Assembly: GCA_017481325.1 (NCBI GenBank)
Contig: JAFUPG010000084.1
Span: 1-22,984, forward strand
From: Oscillospiraceae bacterium
GTDB lineage: Bacteria; Bacillota_A; Clostridia; Oscillospirales; Oscillospiraceae
Direction: 5' to 3'
Length of the DNA stretch: 22,984 bases
Positions 11,904 to 21,166 of the stretch are shown here, piece after piece (position 1 is the first letter of the stretch; every line of letters starts with the position of its first letter). The notes beneath the pieces are model-generated. The model was not told the origin of the DNA. It saw only the letters and a list, made by a program, of their open reading frames with translations, and did not search any database. Made by a program: the position numbers and the translations under genes.

Positions 11904-14612
11904 ATGGCTGATAAATCTCAGACCCCCGCCCAAAAGCCCCATATCGCCTGGCGAATTACCCGGGTCTTCCTGCACATTTTAGGAAAAGTCCTGCTCTGGG
12001 CCATGGTTATTACCGGCACCTTTGCCCTCATTGGCATCATTGCCGGCACCATTTTCATGACCGAGTTCTCCCAGTATCTCAAGAGCGACGTGATCCCCAA
12101 GGCTTACGAATACGCCGACAACCTGGAGCTCGATAACATCTCCCTGGCTCAGTCCTCCATTATTTATTATCAGGATCGGGAAACCGGCGAGTACAAAGAG
12201 CTGCAGCAGCTCTATGCTACGGAAAACCGCATCTGGGTCAGCTATGCGGAAATTCCCGAGGACATGATCAACGCCGCAATCGCCATTGAGGATAAGCGTT
12301 TCCGCGAGCACGACGGTGTGGACTGGATTCGAACGGTATCCGCTGTGGGCAACTTTGTGGGCGGCGATGCCTCCTACGGTGCCTCCACCATCACCCAGCA
12401 GCTGATCAAGAATCTGTCCAAGGAAGACGACGTGACCATCAACCGTAAGGTGCAGGAGATCTTCCGTGCCCTGGCGGTGGAAGAACGCTACACCAAGGAA
12501 GAGATTCTGGAATGGTATCTCAACACCATCTATCTGGGCGAGGGCTGCTACGGCGTACAGAGTGCCGCCGAGGTCTACTTTGCCAAGGATGTCAATGAGC
12601 TGACCCCGGCAGAGTGCGCCTGTATCATCGGCATTACCAATAACCCCTCCCTCTACGACCCCTATATTTATCCCGAATTCAACCGCAAGCGCCAGCTGAC
12701 CATTCTCTCGGAGATGAACGCCCAGGGCTATTTTGATTCCGAAGCCGCATACGAGGCTGCCACCGAGCAGGAGATGGTTTTCCGTAACGGTCTTTACGAC
12801 GAGGATACCTACCTCTGCGCAAGCTGCGGCTTTGAAGGCACCCGTGGCGACTATGATGAACCGGAGGAAGATGTCTATCTCTGCCCCACCTGCGGCGCAC
12901 AGAATTATGAGGTAGACTCCAACACTGCTTACAGCTATTTTGAAGACACGGTTTACCGTGATGTGATCAACGACCTCTGCGAGACCTACGACCTCAGCGA
13001 ACAGGCCGCCGTGCAGAAGCTGCTCACCGGCGGTTATCGGATCTACTGCACCATCGACCCCGAAATTCAGGCCATGGTGGATGCGGTCTACGAGGACCCG
13101 GATAATGTGCCCGACACCGTCAGTATCCAGCAGCTCCAGGCCGCCACGGTCATCATCGACAACCGCACCGGTGATATTGTCGCCATGAGCGGCGGCGTGG
13201 GCGAAAAGACCGGCTCCCTCTCCTTAAACCGTGCCACCCAGAGTAAGCTGCCCACCGGCTCCTCCATTAAGCCCCTTGCGGTCTATGCGCCTGCTCTGGA
13301 AGCCGGTATCATCACCCCCGCCTCCCCCTATGAGGACTCCTCTTTCTACGGCGAGGATCGGGCAGATTGGCCTCAGAACAGTTCCAGAACTTACAGCGGT
13401 AACGTGCTGGTGCTTCAGGGTGTGACCCAGTCTCTGAACACCGTCTCCGTCAAGGTTCTCCACGATCTGGGTCTGGAGAACAGCTATAATTTCCTCACCC
13501 AGAAGCTGGGCATCACTACCCTGGTAGAAAAGCAGGAAGTTGGCGGCAGAGAGTACACCGATATCTCCTATGCCCCTCTGGGTCTGGGCGAATTGACCTG
13601 GGGCATGACCGTCCGTGAAGTGACTCAGGCTTATGCCACCTTCCCCAACGACGGTGTGTTCCGTGAGGCCAGGACCTACACCCAGGTCGTGGATCAGGAG
13701 GGCAAGGTCATTCTGGATAACACCCAGGAGAGCCTCACCGCCATGAGCGAACTCACCGCCTACTATATGACCGGCATGCTGGAGAGCGCCGTGGACTACG
13801 GCACCGGCACTCCCGCCTATATGAACAACATGGCTGTGGCCGGCAAGACCGGTACCTCCAACAACAACCAGACCCGCTGGTTCGCCGGTTATACCCCCTA
13901 CTATACCTCTGTGGTCTGGTGCGGCTATGACGAGCAGGAGCAGATCATTCTCTCCGACTCCTGGACCAACCCTGCCATCGTCATGTGGAATCAGGTCATG
14001 AAGCCCCTCCATGAGGATCTGGAGTACCGTGACTTCTCCTCTTACGACGGTGTAGGCTATTATGACATCTGCATCGACTGCGGCAACAGGGCCACAGAGC
14101 TCTGCGAGAAGGATATCCGTGAGAAGAATCAGGACCGTGTATCCCGTATCCGTCTGCACTGGTCCGATGTACCTGCCGGCAAATGCGAGTGCCACGTGGA
14201 AGTAAAGATCTGCGGTCTCAGCGGCAAGGTCTGCACCGAGTTCTGCGAGCTGGCCGAGGGCAACGAGATCACCACCGTCAGCAAGGTGCTGTTTAACAAG
14301 GACTGGAAGGTCAATAAGGATGCAGAATATGTATTCAATCCTGAGAAGGAAGAGATGTTCTGCGACCTGCACAAGACCCTGGAGGATGTAACCCCCTCCA
14401 CCACCGATCCCTCGGAGTCCACCGATCCCTCGGAGTCCACGGATCCGTCCAATTCCGACGGCTCCACCGACCCCTCAGAACCCACGGAATCTACCGCACC
14501 TCCCGATCCTACAGAGCCTCCTCCCGAGTCTACACAGACACCGGAGAGCATAGACGCTCTGCCACCGGAGGATACCCAGTGGTATGAACGGCGCAAAATC
14601 GCCGACCAATGA
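11904..14612 (+). CDS. Class A penicillin-binding protein (glycosyltransferase/transpeptidase) with zinc-ribbon-like insertion
   Basis: A 902-residue bifunctional enzyme that polymerises glycan strands and cross-links their peptides outside the membrane. One anchor helix lies at about 28-53. The GT51 domain shows IEDKRF with catalytic Glu129, GASTITQQLIKN (159-170), RKVQEI with Glu185 and KEEILEWYLN. The transpeptidase has SSIK with nucleophile Ser453, SLN at 510-512 and KTG at 648-650. Between the two domains lies a CxxC-x18-CxxC unit (Cys305, 308, 327, 330), unusual for an enzyme outside the membrane. A second Cys-rich segment (723-820, about ten Cys) follows the transpeptidase, then a Thr/Ser/Pro-rich tail (about 830-880) typical of wall-spanning linkers. 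GTGAGG lies before the ATG. It leads the long operon. Confidence 0.93.
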   Translation: MADKSQTPAQKPHIAWRITRVFLHILGKVLLWAMVITGTFALIGIIAGTIFMTEFSQYLKSDVIPKAYEYADNLELDNISLAQSSIIYYQDRETGEYKELQQLYATENRIWVSYAEIPEDMINAAIAIEDKRFREHDGVDWIRTVSAVGNFVGGDASYGASTITQQLIKNLSKEDDVTINRKVQEIFRALAVEERYTKEEILEWYLNTIYLGEGCYGVQSAAEVYFAKDVNELTPAECACIIGITNNPSLYDPYIYPEFNRKRQLTILSEMNAQGYFDSEAAYEAATEQEMVFRNGLYDEDTYLCASCGFEGTRGDYDEPEEDVYLCPTCGAQNYEVDSNTAYSYFEDTVYRDVINDLCETYDLSEQAAVQKLLTGGYRIYCTIDPEIQAMVDAVYEDPDNVPDTVSIQQLQAATVIIDNRTGDIVAMSGGVGEKTGSLSLNRATQSKLPTGSSIKPLAVYAPALEAGIITPASPYEDSSFYGEDRADWPQNSSRTYSGNVLVLQGVTQSLNTVSVKVLHDLGLENSYNFLTQKLGITTLVEKQEVGGREYTDISYAPLGLGELTWGMTVREVTQAYATFPNDGVFREARTYTQVVDQEGKVILDNTQESLTAMSELTAYYMTGMLESAVDYGTGTPAYMNNMAVAGKTGTSNNNQTRWFAGYTPYYTSVVWCGYDEQEQIILSDSWTNPAIVMWNQVMKPLHEDLEYRDFSSYDGVGYYDICIDCGNRATELCEKDIREKNQDRVSRIRLHWSDVPAGKCECHVEVKICGLSGKVCTEFCELAEGNEITTVSKVLFNKDWKVNKDAEYVFNPEKEEMFCDLHKTLEDVTPSTTDPSESTDPSESTDPSNSDGSTDPSEPTESTAPPDPTEPPPESTQTPESIDALPPEDTQWYERRKIADQ
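14403..14456 (+). repeat. Tandem 18-bp repeat in the PBP tail
   Basis: ACCGATCCCTCGGAGTCC occurs twice in direct succession and a third, diverged copy follows. It encodes TDPSES-type units in the low-complexity tail; copy number probably varies between strains. Confidence 0.8.
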
Positions 14613-14641
14613 TTTTAATGTAATTTACAGGAGATAGAGAT

Positions 14642-15517
14642 ATGTGGATCGCAAACCATTGGAAGGACTATGAAGTCCTGGATACCTCCGACGGCGAAAA
14701 GCTGGAGCGCTGGGGAAAGTATTTCCTGGTGCGTCCGGATCCTCAGATCATCTGGAATACCCCCAAGAAGCATCCCAAGTGGCGGAGCTACGATGCCCGT
14801 TATGCCCGTTCTTCCACCGGCGGCGGTCAGTGGTCCCAGCATCGGCTGCCGGAGCGCTGGCAGGTTCGCTACAATGACCTGACCTTCAACGTCAAGCCCA
14901 TGAATTTTAAGCACACCGGCGTGTTCCCCGAGCAGGCCGCCAACTGGGACTTTATCGGTGAGCAGATCCGCTCTGCAGGCCGTCCCGTCAGCGTGCTGAA
15001 CCTCTTTGCCTACACCGGCGGTGCTACCCTGGCCGCCGCCAAGGCAGGCGCCTCTGTCTGCCATGTGGATGCCGCCAAGGGTATGGTGGCCTGGGCAAGA
15101 GAGAATGCCGCCTCCTCCGGTCTCAGCGAGGCTCCCATTCGCTGGATCATTGACGACTGCGCCAAGTTCGTGGAACGGGAGATCAAACGTGGCCGTCGCT
15201 ATGACGCCATTATCATGGATCCCCCCTCCTACGGCAGAGGCCCCTCCGGGGAGATCTGGAAGCTGGAAAAGGATCTCTTCCCCTTCCTGCAACTGGTGGC
15301 CGGGGTTCTGTCGGACGATCCCCTCTTCTTTATTATCAATTCCTACACCACGGGCCTTGCCCCCTCGGTGCTGACCTGCCTGCTGGACAGCATTGTGACC
15401 CCCCGTTACGGCGGCCACACAGAGTCCGACGAGCTGGGTCTGCCCGTCAGCAGCGACCTGATCCTGCCCTGCGGCGCAGCCGGTCGCTGGGTCAGGAGCG
15501 AAAGGACAGAAAAATGA
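14642..15517 (+). CDS. Class I SAM-dependent methyltransferase, RlmI/RlmK-like
   Basis: A 291-residue methyltransferase. Motif I LNLFAYTGGATLAAAKAG (from 119) and VDAAKGMVAWARENA (142-156) bind S-adenosylmethionine; DPPSYGRG at 193-200 is the DPPxY motif IV used by enzymes that methylate a base nitrogen or carbon in RNA. These motifs match the catalytic domain of the RlmI/RlmK 23S rRNA cytosine/guanine methyltransferases, but the N-terminal PUA domain of RlmI is absent; residues 1-100 are a different, Trp-rich part. The target base is unknown. It begins 29 bp after the PBP gene with GGAGATAGAGAT as ribosome site, and its stop overlaps the ecfA1 start by ATGA. Confidence 0.85.
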   Translation: MWIANHWKDYEVLDTSDGEKLERWGKYFLVRPDPQIIWNTPKKHPKWRSYDARYARSSTGGGQWSQHRLPERWQVRYNDLTFNVKPMNFKHTGVFPEQAANWDFIGEQIRSAGRPVSVLNLFAYTGGATLAAAKAGASVCHVDAAKGMVAWARENAASSGLSEAPIRWIIDDCAKFVEREIKRGRRYDAIIMDPPSYGRGPSGEIWKLEKDLFPFLQLVAGVLSDDPLFFIINSYTTGLAPSVLTCLLDSIVTPRYGGHTESDELGLPVSSDLILPCGAAGRWVRSERTEK

Positions 15518-16362
15518 CAACTGCCATCGAAACCAAAGAACTCACCTTCTCCTACCCCGCTGACGAGGGCGATTTCAGCCTGCCCGTCTTTGAGAAGCTG
15601 GATCTGACCATTGAGGAGGGCAGCTTTGTGGCCGTGCTGGGTCACAACGGCTGCGGCAAATCCACTCTGGCCAAGCATTTTAATGCGGTGCTCCTGCCTG
15701 AGGGCGGCAATGTGTATGTCTACGGCATGGACAGCGCCGATGAGGAGCAGCTGATCGAGATCCGCCGCACCGTAGGCATGGTCTTCCAGAACCCGGACAA
15801 CCAGATGGTTGCCAATGTGGTGGAGGAGGATGTGGCCTTTGCGCCGGAGAATCTGGGTGTTGAACCCGGCGAGATCCGCCGCCGTGTGGATGAGGCGCTG
15901 AAAACCGTGGGTATGTACGACTTCCGTATGCATGCCCCCCACCTGCTCTCCGGCGGACAGAAGCAGCGTGTCGCCATTGCCGGTGTCATCGCCATGCGTC
16001 CCAAGTGCATCGTGCTGGACGAGCCCACCGCTATGCTGGATCCCCACGGCCGTGAGGAGGTCATCTCCACCATTGAGCGGCTGAATAAGGAGAGCGGCAT
16101 CACCGTAATCCTCATTACCCATCATATGACCGAGGCCTGCCGTGCAGATCGGGTCATTGTCATGCAGGAGGGCAGGATCCTCACCGACGGCAGCCCCAGG
16201 GAAGTCTTTTCCCAGGTGGAGCTGCTGAAGAGCGCCGATCTCACCGTCCCTGCCACCACAGAGCTGCTGTACGAGCTCAACAAAGCGGGCTGCGAGCTTC
16301 CCCTCGACGCCCTGTCTACTGAAGAATGTGCGCAGGCACTTTGCGCTATGCTGAAGGCCTGA
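15514..16362 (+). CDS. ecfA1: Energy-coupling factor transporter ATPase 1
   Basis: One of the two ATPases that power group II ECF transporters for vitamins and metal ions. The 282-residue product has Walker A GHNGCGKST (43-51), the Q-loop Gln92, signature LSGGQKQR (145-152), Walker B CIVLDEP with Glu170, and the switch His203/204. The Q-loop is followed by NPDNQMVANVVEEDVAF, which marks the EcfA/CbiO branch. Its ATG overlaps the methyltransferase stop. With EcfA2 and EcfT it forms the shared energising module; no substrate-binding S-component is coded nearby, so it probably serves S-components from elsewhere in the genome. Confidence 0.95.
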   Translation: MTTAIETKELTFSYPADEGDFSLPVFEKLDLTIEEGSFVAVLGHNGCGKSTLAKHFNAVLLPEGGNVYVYGMDSADEEQLIEIRRTVGMVFQNPDNQMVANVVEEDVAFAPENLGVEPGEIRRRVDEALKTVGMYDFRMHAPHLLSGGQKQRVAIAGVIAMRPKCIVLDEPTAMLDPHGREEVISTIERLNKESGITVILITHHMTEACRADRVIVMQEGRILTDGSPREVFSQVELLKSADLTVPATTELLYELNKAGCELPLDALSTEECAQALCAMLKA

Positions 16363-16381
16363 CCACCCGGGAGGAACTACA

Positions 16382-17248
16382 TTGTCTCAGATCATCGAGG
16401 TCAAGGACCTCTGCCATACCTACAGCGTCGGCACACCTTTTCAGCACGACGCCATTCAACATTTGAATTTTACCGTAGAAAAGGGTGAATTTCTCGGAAT
16501 CATCGGCCATACCGGCTCCGGGAAGTCCACCCTCATCCAGCATCTGAACGGTCTTCTGAAACCCAGCTCCGGCGACATTTTACTGGGCGGAGAGAGCATC
16601 TGGAAGGATAAGCAGACCACCCGTGCCGCACGGTTCCGTGTGGGTCTGGTGTTCCAGTATCCGGAGTATCAGCTTTTTGAGGATACCGTTTATAAAGACA
16701 TCTCCTTTGGCCCCAAGAACATGGGTCTGAAGGAGGCGGAGATCAAGGAACGTGTGCTCCGTGCCGCCGATTTTGCCGGTGTAGATCGGGAACTGCTGGA
16801 TAAATCCCCCTTCGATCTCTCCGGCGGTCAGAAGCGCCGTGTGGCCATTGCAGGCGTGATCGCCATGGAGCCGGAGATCATTATCTTCGACGAACCCACC
16901 GCCGGTCTGGATCCCGCAGGCTGTGCCTCTCTGCTGGAGAATATCCGTGCCTATCAGAAGGCCACCGGTGCCACCATCATTATGGTCAGTCACTCCATGG
17001 ACGATGTAGCTGCTCTTGCCGACCGCCTTCTGGTGCTCTATAAGGGCAAGGTGGAGATGTTGGGCAAGCCCGCCGAGGTTTTTGCCAGGGCGGAGCGCCT
17101 CCGTGAGATCGGTCTTACCGTTCCCCAGGTCACCAGCCTCTTCCTGCGCCTTAGGGAGCTTGGAATCGATGTAGATCCGGCTACCTATACCTTTGACCAT
17201 GCATTAAGGCAGCTGCTCTCCTTAAAGGGAGGTGCCAAGAATGCTTAA
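16382..17248 (+). CDS. ecfA2: Energy-coupling factor transporter ATPase 2
   Basis: The second, partner ATPase of the ECF module, 288 residues. Walker A GHTGSGKST (42-50), Q-loop followed by YPEYQLFEDTVYKDISFGPKN, signature LSGGQKRR (146-153), Walker B IIIFDEP with Glu171, and GLDPAG in the D-loop. The form FQYPEYQLF is the mark of EcfA2 as against EcfA1. It starts with TTG (16382-16384), supported by GGGAGG 7 nt upstream and by the conserved N-terminus SQIIEVKDL. It follows ecfA1 by 19 bp, and its end overlaps the start of ecfT. Confidence 0.95.
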   Translation: MSQIIEVKDLCHTYSVGTPFQHDAIQHLNFTVEKGEFLGIIGHTGSGKSTLIQHLNGLLKPSSGDILLGGESIWKDKQTTRAARFRVGLVFQYPEYQLFEDTVYKDISFGPKNMGLKEAEIKERVLRAADFAGVDRELLDKSPFDLSGGQKRRVAIAGVIAMEPEIIIFDEPTAGLDPAGCASLLENIRAYQKATGATIIMVSHSMDDVAALADRLLVLYKGKVEMLGKPAEVFARAERLREIGLTVPQVTSLFLRLRELGIDVDPATYTFDHALRQLLSLKGGAKNA

Positions 17249-18044
17249 AGACATCACCTTGGGCCAGTATTTCCCCGGAAATACCGTTGTCCACCGCTTA
17301 GACCCCCGTACCAAGCTGGTACTGACCCTGGTTTATATCGTGGCGCTGTTTCTGTGTAAGTGGTTCATCTCCTATGCACTGATGCTGTGCTTCCTGGCCC
17401 TGGCCATTATCCTTTCCAAAACCAAGCTGAAGGCACTGGTGAAGGGTCTGAAGCCTCTGCTGATCATTATTGTCTTTACCGCACTGATCAATATTTTCTA
17501 CTCCGAGGGCAGAGTGCTTGTGGAGTGGTGGATCTTTAAGATCACCGTAGAGGGTCTGGTCAATGCCTTCTTCCTGATGCTGCGGATCATGATGCTGGTC
17601 ATGGGTACCTTCCTGCTGACCTACACCACCTCCCCCATCGCCCTCACCGACGGCATTGAGTCCCTGCTCTCTCCCCTGAAGAAGGTCCGTTTCCCCGTCC
17701 ACGAGCTGGCCATGATGATGAGCATTGCCCTGCGCTTCATCCCCACTCTGATTGAGGAGACCGACAAGATCATCTCTGCCCAGAAGGCCAGAGGTGCTGA
17801 TTTTGAGACCGGCAACATTTTCCGCCGTGCCAAGGCTCTGATCCCCATTCTGGTTCCCCTGTTTGTCTCTGCCTTCCGCCGTGCCGATGAACTGGCCACG
17901 GCTATGGAGTGCCGCTGCTATCACGGCGGCAAGGGCCGCACCAAGATGAAGCAGCTGAAAATGCATCGGGCAGATCTGTTCACCTTCCTCATCGGTCTTG
18001 CGGTGCTGGGCGGTGTCATTGCCCTGCGTTACTTTGGTCTGTAA
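17241..18044 (+). CDS. ecfT: Energy-coupling factor transporter transmembrane protein EcfT
   Basis: The membrane scaffold linking the EcfA1/A2 pair to the S-component. It is 267 residues with five or six hydrophobic segments (about 22-70, 75-95, 105-130 and 240-262). The two coupling-helix motifs are present: QKARGADFE with a regular ARG, and ATAMECRCYHGG, the usual variant of the second. The line LGQYFPGNTVVHRLDPRTKL is a typical start. The ATG at 17241 is chosen because AAGGGAGG lies 8 nt upstream; a GTG three codons earlier has none. It overlaps the ecfA2 end by 8 bp, so translation is coupled. Confidence 0.94.
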   Translation: MLKDITLGQYFPGNTVVHRLDPRTKLVLTLVYIVALFLCKWFISYALMLCFLALAIILSKTKLKALVKGLKPLLIIIVFTALINIFYSEGRVLVEWWIFKITVEGLVNAFFLMLRIMMLVMGTFLLTYTTSPIALTDGIESLLSPLKKVRFPVHELAMMMSIALRFIPTLIEETDKIISAQKARGADFETGNIFRRAKALIPILVPLFVSAFRRADELATAMECRCYHGGKGRTKMKQLKMHRADLFTFLIGLAVLGGVIALRYFGL

Positions 18045-18059
18045 GGAGGTTCCCTCCCC

Positions 18060-18821
18060 ATGCGGAATATCGCTCTTTTTCTGAAATACAATGGCACGGC
18101 CTACCACGGCTGGCAGGTACAGAAAAATGCCTGCACCGTAGCCCAGACCCTGGAGGAGGCCGCCGCCCGTGTGGTGAAGCACAAGGTGCATATGACCGGC
18201 TGCGGCCGCACCGATGCCGGTGTCCATGCCAGAGTGTACGTGGCAAATTTCCGCACCTCCTGCACCATTCCCACGGATCGCCTCCCCTACGCTCTCAACA
18301 CCCAGCTTCCCGACGACATCGTGGTTTTTAATGCCATGGATGTCCACGATGACTTCAATGCCATCGGCTCCTGCGTCCGCAAGGAGTACACCTATCAAAT
18401 TTACAATTCCCACATCCGTGACCCCTTTTATACGGATCGGGTGTGGTTCTACCCCAAGCATCTGGACGAAAAAATTATGGCGGAAGCTGCGGCGCAGTTT
18501 GTGGGCACCCACGATTTTGCCGCTGTCCGCTCCGTAGGCACCGATGTCAAATCCACGGTGCGCACGGTCTATCACTTCGACGTGGAACGACAGGGAGATC
18601 TGATCTTCCTGCGGGTCTGCGCCAACGGTTTCCTCTACAATATGGCAAGAGCCATGGTGGGCACTGCCGTCTATGCCGCCGAGGGCAAGATCTCTCCCAA
18701 GGAGATCGGCAGAATCCTGGATGAGGGAAACCGCACCGCCGCAGGGCCTACCGCCCCTCCCGGCGGCCTGTATATGACACAGCTCTGGTACGACGACGGA
18801 AAGATCGCTTTCCACGTCTGA
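18060..18821 (+). CDS. truA: tRNA pseudouridine(38-40) synthase TruA
   Basis: TruA turns uridines 38-40 of the tRNA anticodon arm into pseudouridine. The 253-residue product has the N-terminal LKYNGTAYHGWQVQ, then GCGRTDAGVHA (48-58) with catalytic Asp52, and FLYNMARAMVGT near 200, which is the conserved C-terminal block. Length is normal (about 245-270). AAGGAGG lies before the ATG and the gap to ecfT is 15 bp. The order ecfA1-ecfA2-ecfT-truA is the standard Firmicutes arrangement; there the ribosomal genes rplM-rpsI often follow, but here an AAA+ ATPase does. Confidence 0.96.
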   Translation: MRNIALFLKYNGTAYHGWQVQKNACTVAQTLEEAAARVVKHKVHMTGCGRTDAGVHARVYVANFRTSCTIPTDRLPYALNTQLPDDIVVFNAMDVHDDFNAIGSCVRKEYTYQIYNSHIRDPFYTDRVWFYPKHLDEKIMAEAAAQFVGTHDFAAVRSVGTDVKSTVRTVYHFDVERQGDLIFLRVCANGFLYNMARAMVGTAVYAAEGKISPKEIGRILDEGNRTAAGPTAPPGGLYMTQLWYDDGKIAFHV

Positions 18822-18859
18822 TACCGGCGGATATATTCCTTTGAAAAGGAGGAAAAACC

Positions 18860-21145
18860 ATGAAACCTACCCTTTGCAACCGTTGTAAAAAGAATTTTGC
18901 CGTGATTTTCATCACCAAAGTGGAAAACGGCCAGAGCACTAACGAAGGTCTCTGCCTGAAGTGCGCCAAGGATCTGGGAATCAAGCAGGTGGACGATATC
19001 GTGGAGCGCATGGGCATCACCGACGAGGATCTGGAGAACCTGAACTCCGAGATGATGTCCCTGATGCAGCCGGAGCCTGAGGATGAGGATGACGATGAGG
19101 TAGGCAGCCGCACTGCCACCTTCCCCAATATGAACCGCCTCTTTGGCGGCGGCAGCAACCCCAATCTGCCCTCTGTCCCCAAAGAAGAGCCCAAGGGCAA
19201 GGAGCCCCAGGGCGAGAGCAAGTCCAAGAGCAAGAAGCACAAGTTCCTAGACACCTACTGCCTGAATCTCACCGCCAAGGCTCGCAATAACGGTCTGGAC
19301 AAGATCATCGGCCGTGAGGTGGAGACGGAACGTGTGGTACAGATCCTGAACCGCCGACAGAAGAACAACCCCTGTCTGATCGGCGAACCCGGCGTGGGCA
19401 AAACCGCCATTGCCGAGGGTCTTGCCCAGCGGATCGTGGCAGGCAACGTACCCTTTAAGCTGAAGGACAAGGAGGTTTACCTGCTGGATCTGACCTCTCT
19501 GGTGGCAGGTACTCAGTTCCGTGGCCAGTTTGAGAGCCGCATGAAGAGCCTGATCACCGAGATCAAGTCCTGCGGCAATATTATTCTGGTCATCGACGAA
19601 GTCCATAATCTGGTGGGCGCCGGTGATGCCGAGGGCTCCATGAGCGCCGCCAACATCTTAAAGCCTGCCCTCTCCCGTGGAGAGATCCAGGTCATCGGTG
19701 CCACCACCTTCTCCGAGTACCGCAAGTATATTGAAAAAGACTCCGCTCTGGAGCGCCGTTTCCAGCCTGTAACCGTGGCTGAGCCCTCTTTGGAGGAGGC
19801 TGTTGCCATTATCCGTGGCATTGCCCATTATTATGAGCTGTTCCACGGAGTAAAGGTCTCTCCGGAGATCGCACGGCAGGCGGTCATTCTCTCCGAGCGC
19901 TATATTACTGACCGTTTCCTCCCCGACAAGGCCATTGACCTGCTGGACGAGGCCTGCTCTGACCTGAATCTGCGCACTAAGTCCATCTCCGATCTGGCGG
20001 AAAAGCGGAAGGAAAAGGCGGATTACGAACTGGAGCTCAAGATGCTCTCCGAGGATACGGAGCACTCCGACTTTGAGCGCCTTGCCACCCTGAGAAGCAA
20101 GGTCCTGCGTCTGGAGCAGGAGATTAAGGAGCTGGAAGCCATCCCCGCCCCCATGCTCACCATGGAAAATCTGGCTCGCATTATTGAGATGTGGACAAAA
20201 ATCCCTGCCAGCAAGATCCGTGCCCAGGAGTATGAGCAGCTGCGCTCTCTGAAGGAACGTCTGCAACGCTATATCGTAGGCCAGGACGAGGCCATTGATG
20301 CGGTCTGCGCCGCCATTCGCCGCAACCGTGTGGGCATTGCCACCAAGAAGCATCCCGTCTCCTTTATTTTCGTGGGCTCCACCGGTGTGGGCAAGACGGA
20401 GCTGGTAAAACGGCTGGCTGATGAACTCTTCGATTCTGTGGATTCTCTGGTGCGGCTGGATATGTCCGAGTATATGGAACGCCATTCTGTCTCCAAGCTC
20501 ATTGGCTCTCCCCCCGGCTATGTGGGCTACGACGAGGCCGGTCAGCTGACGGAGAAGATCCGCCGCAAGCCCTACTCCGTGATCCTCTTTGACGAGCTGG
20601 AGAAGGCGCACCCCGATGTACTGAACGTACTGCTGCAGATCCTGGACGACGGCCGTATCACCGATGCCCAGGGACGTGTGGTCAATTTTGAGAATACGGT
20701 CATTGTCATGACCTCCAACGCAGGCTCCGAGCGAAAGGACGGCTCTGTAGGCTTCGGCCGCAGCATGTCCGAGCAGAGCAAGGAAAAGGCCATGAAGGCC
20801 CTACGGGAGTTCCTGCGGCCGGAGTTTATCAACCGTGTGGACGAGATCGTCTGCTTCAACAAGCTCTCCGAGGAGAATTTCCGTGGCATTGCCAAGATCA
20901 TGCTGGAGGAACTGAAGACCAATCTGGAGGAACGTGGCATCCACCTGAGCTGGGACGAGAGCATTGTGGATTATCTGGTTGCCCAGTCCTACTCCATTAC
21001 CTACGGTGCCAGAAATCTTCGCCGCTGCATCCAGCGTGAGCTGGAAGACGGCATCGCCGGAAAGATCATCGACAGTTTCGAAGCGCCCATCTCCCAGATC
21101 AAGCTTGCAGCACAGGAGGGCAAGGTGGAGATCCTCGCCCTGTAA
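18860..21145 (+). CDS. clpE: ClpE/ClpC-type AAA+ unfoldase with N-terminal zinc finger
   Basis: A 761-residue Clp ATPase that unfolds proteins and feeds them to ClpP. Instead of the double Clp-N domain it has a short zinc finger (Cys6, Cys9, Cys32, Cys35) like ClpE/McsA, then a disordered acidic and Lys/Ser-rich linker (about 65-126). D1 has GEPGVGKT (175-182) and Walker B at 243-247 (Glu247); a short coiled middle domain covers about 370-428; D2 has GSTGVGKT (506-513), Walker B with Asp578/Glu579, and VGF at 630-632, the likely ClpP-contact loop. AAAGGAGG precedes the ATG. No CtsR-type operator (GGTCAAA pairs) is seen before it. It sits within an ECF/truA operon. ClpC-like naming is possible; the zinc finger favours ClpE. 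Confidence 0.88.
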   Translation: MKPTLCNRCKKNFAVIFITKVENGQSTNEGLCLKCAKDLGIKQVDDIVERMGITDEDLENLNSEMMSLMQPEPEDEDDDEVGSRTATFPNMNRLFGGGSNPNLPSVPKEEPKGKEPQGESKSKSKKHKFLDTYCLNLTAKARNNGLDKIIGREVETERVVQILNRRQKNNPCLIGEPGVGKTAIAEGLAQRIVAGNVPFKLKDKEVYLLDLTSLVAGTQFRGQFESRMKSLITEIKSCGNIILVIDEVHNLVGAGDAEGSMSAANILKPALSRGEIQVIGATTFSEYRKYIEKDSALERRFQPVTVAEPSLEEAVAIIRGIAHYYELFHGVKVSPEIARQAVILSERYITDRFLPDKAIDLLDEACSDLNLRTKSISDLAEKRKEKADYELELKMLSEDTEHSDFERLATLRSKVLRLEQEIKELEAIPAPMLTMENLARIIEMWTKIPASKIRAQEYEQLRSLKERLQRYIVGQDEAIDAVCAAIRRNRVGIATKKHPVSFIFVGSTGVGKTELVKRLADELFDSVDSLVRLDMSEYMERHSVSKLIGSPPGYVGYDEAGQLTEKIRRKPYSVILFDELEKAHPDVLNVLLQILDDGRITDAQGRVVNFENTVIVMTSNAGSERKDGSVGFGRSMSEQSKEKAMKALREFLRPEFINRVDEIVCFNKLSEENFRGIAKIMLEELKTNLEERGIHLSWDESIVDYLVAQSYSITYGARNLRRCIQRELEDGIAGKIIDSFEAPISQIKLAAQEGKVEILAL

Positions 21146-21166
21146 TACAGAAAGAGAGAAATCAAA

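Noticed and set aside
13224..14372. 382-codon open frame on the minus strand
   Set aside because: Antisense to the PBP transpeptidase domain with all its motifs; a chance frame.
17298..18815. 505-codon open frame on the minus strand
   Set aside because: Covers ecfT and truA in reverse; both are certain genes. No promoter or ribosome site supports it.
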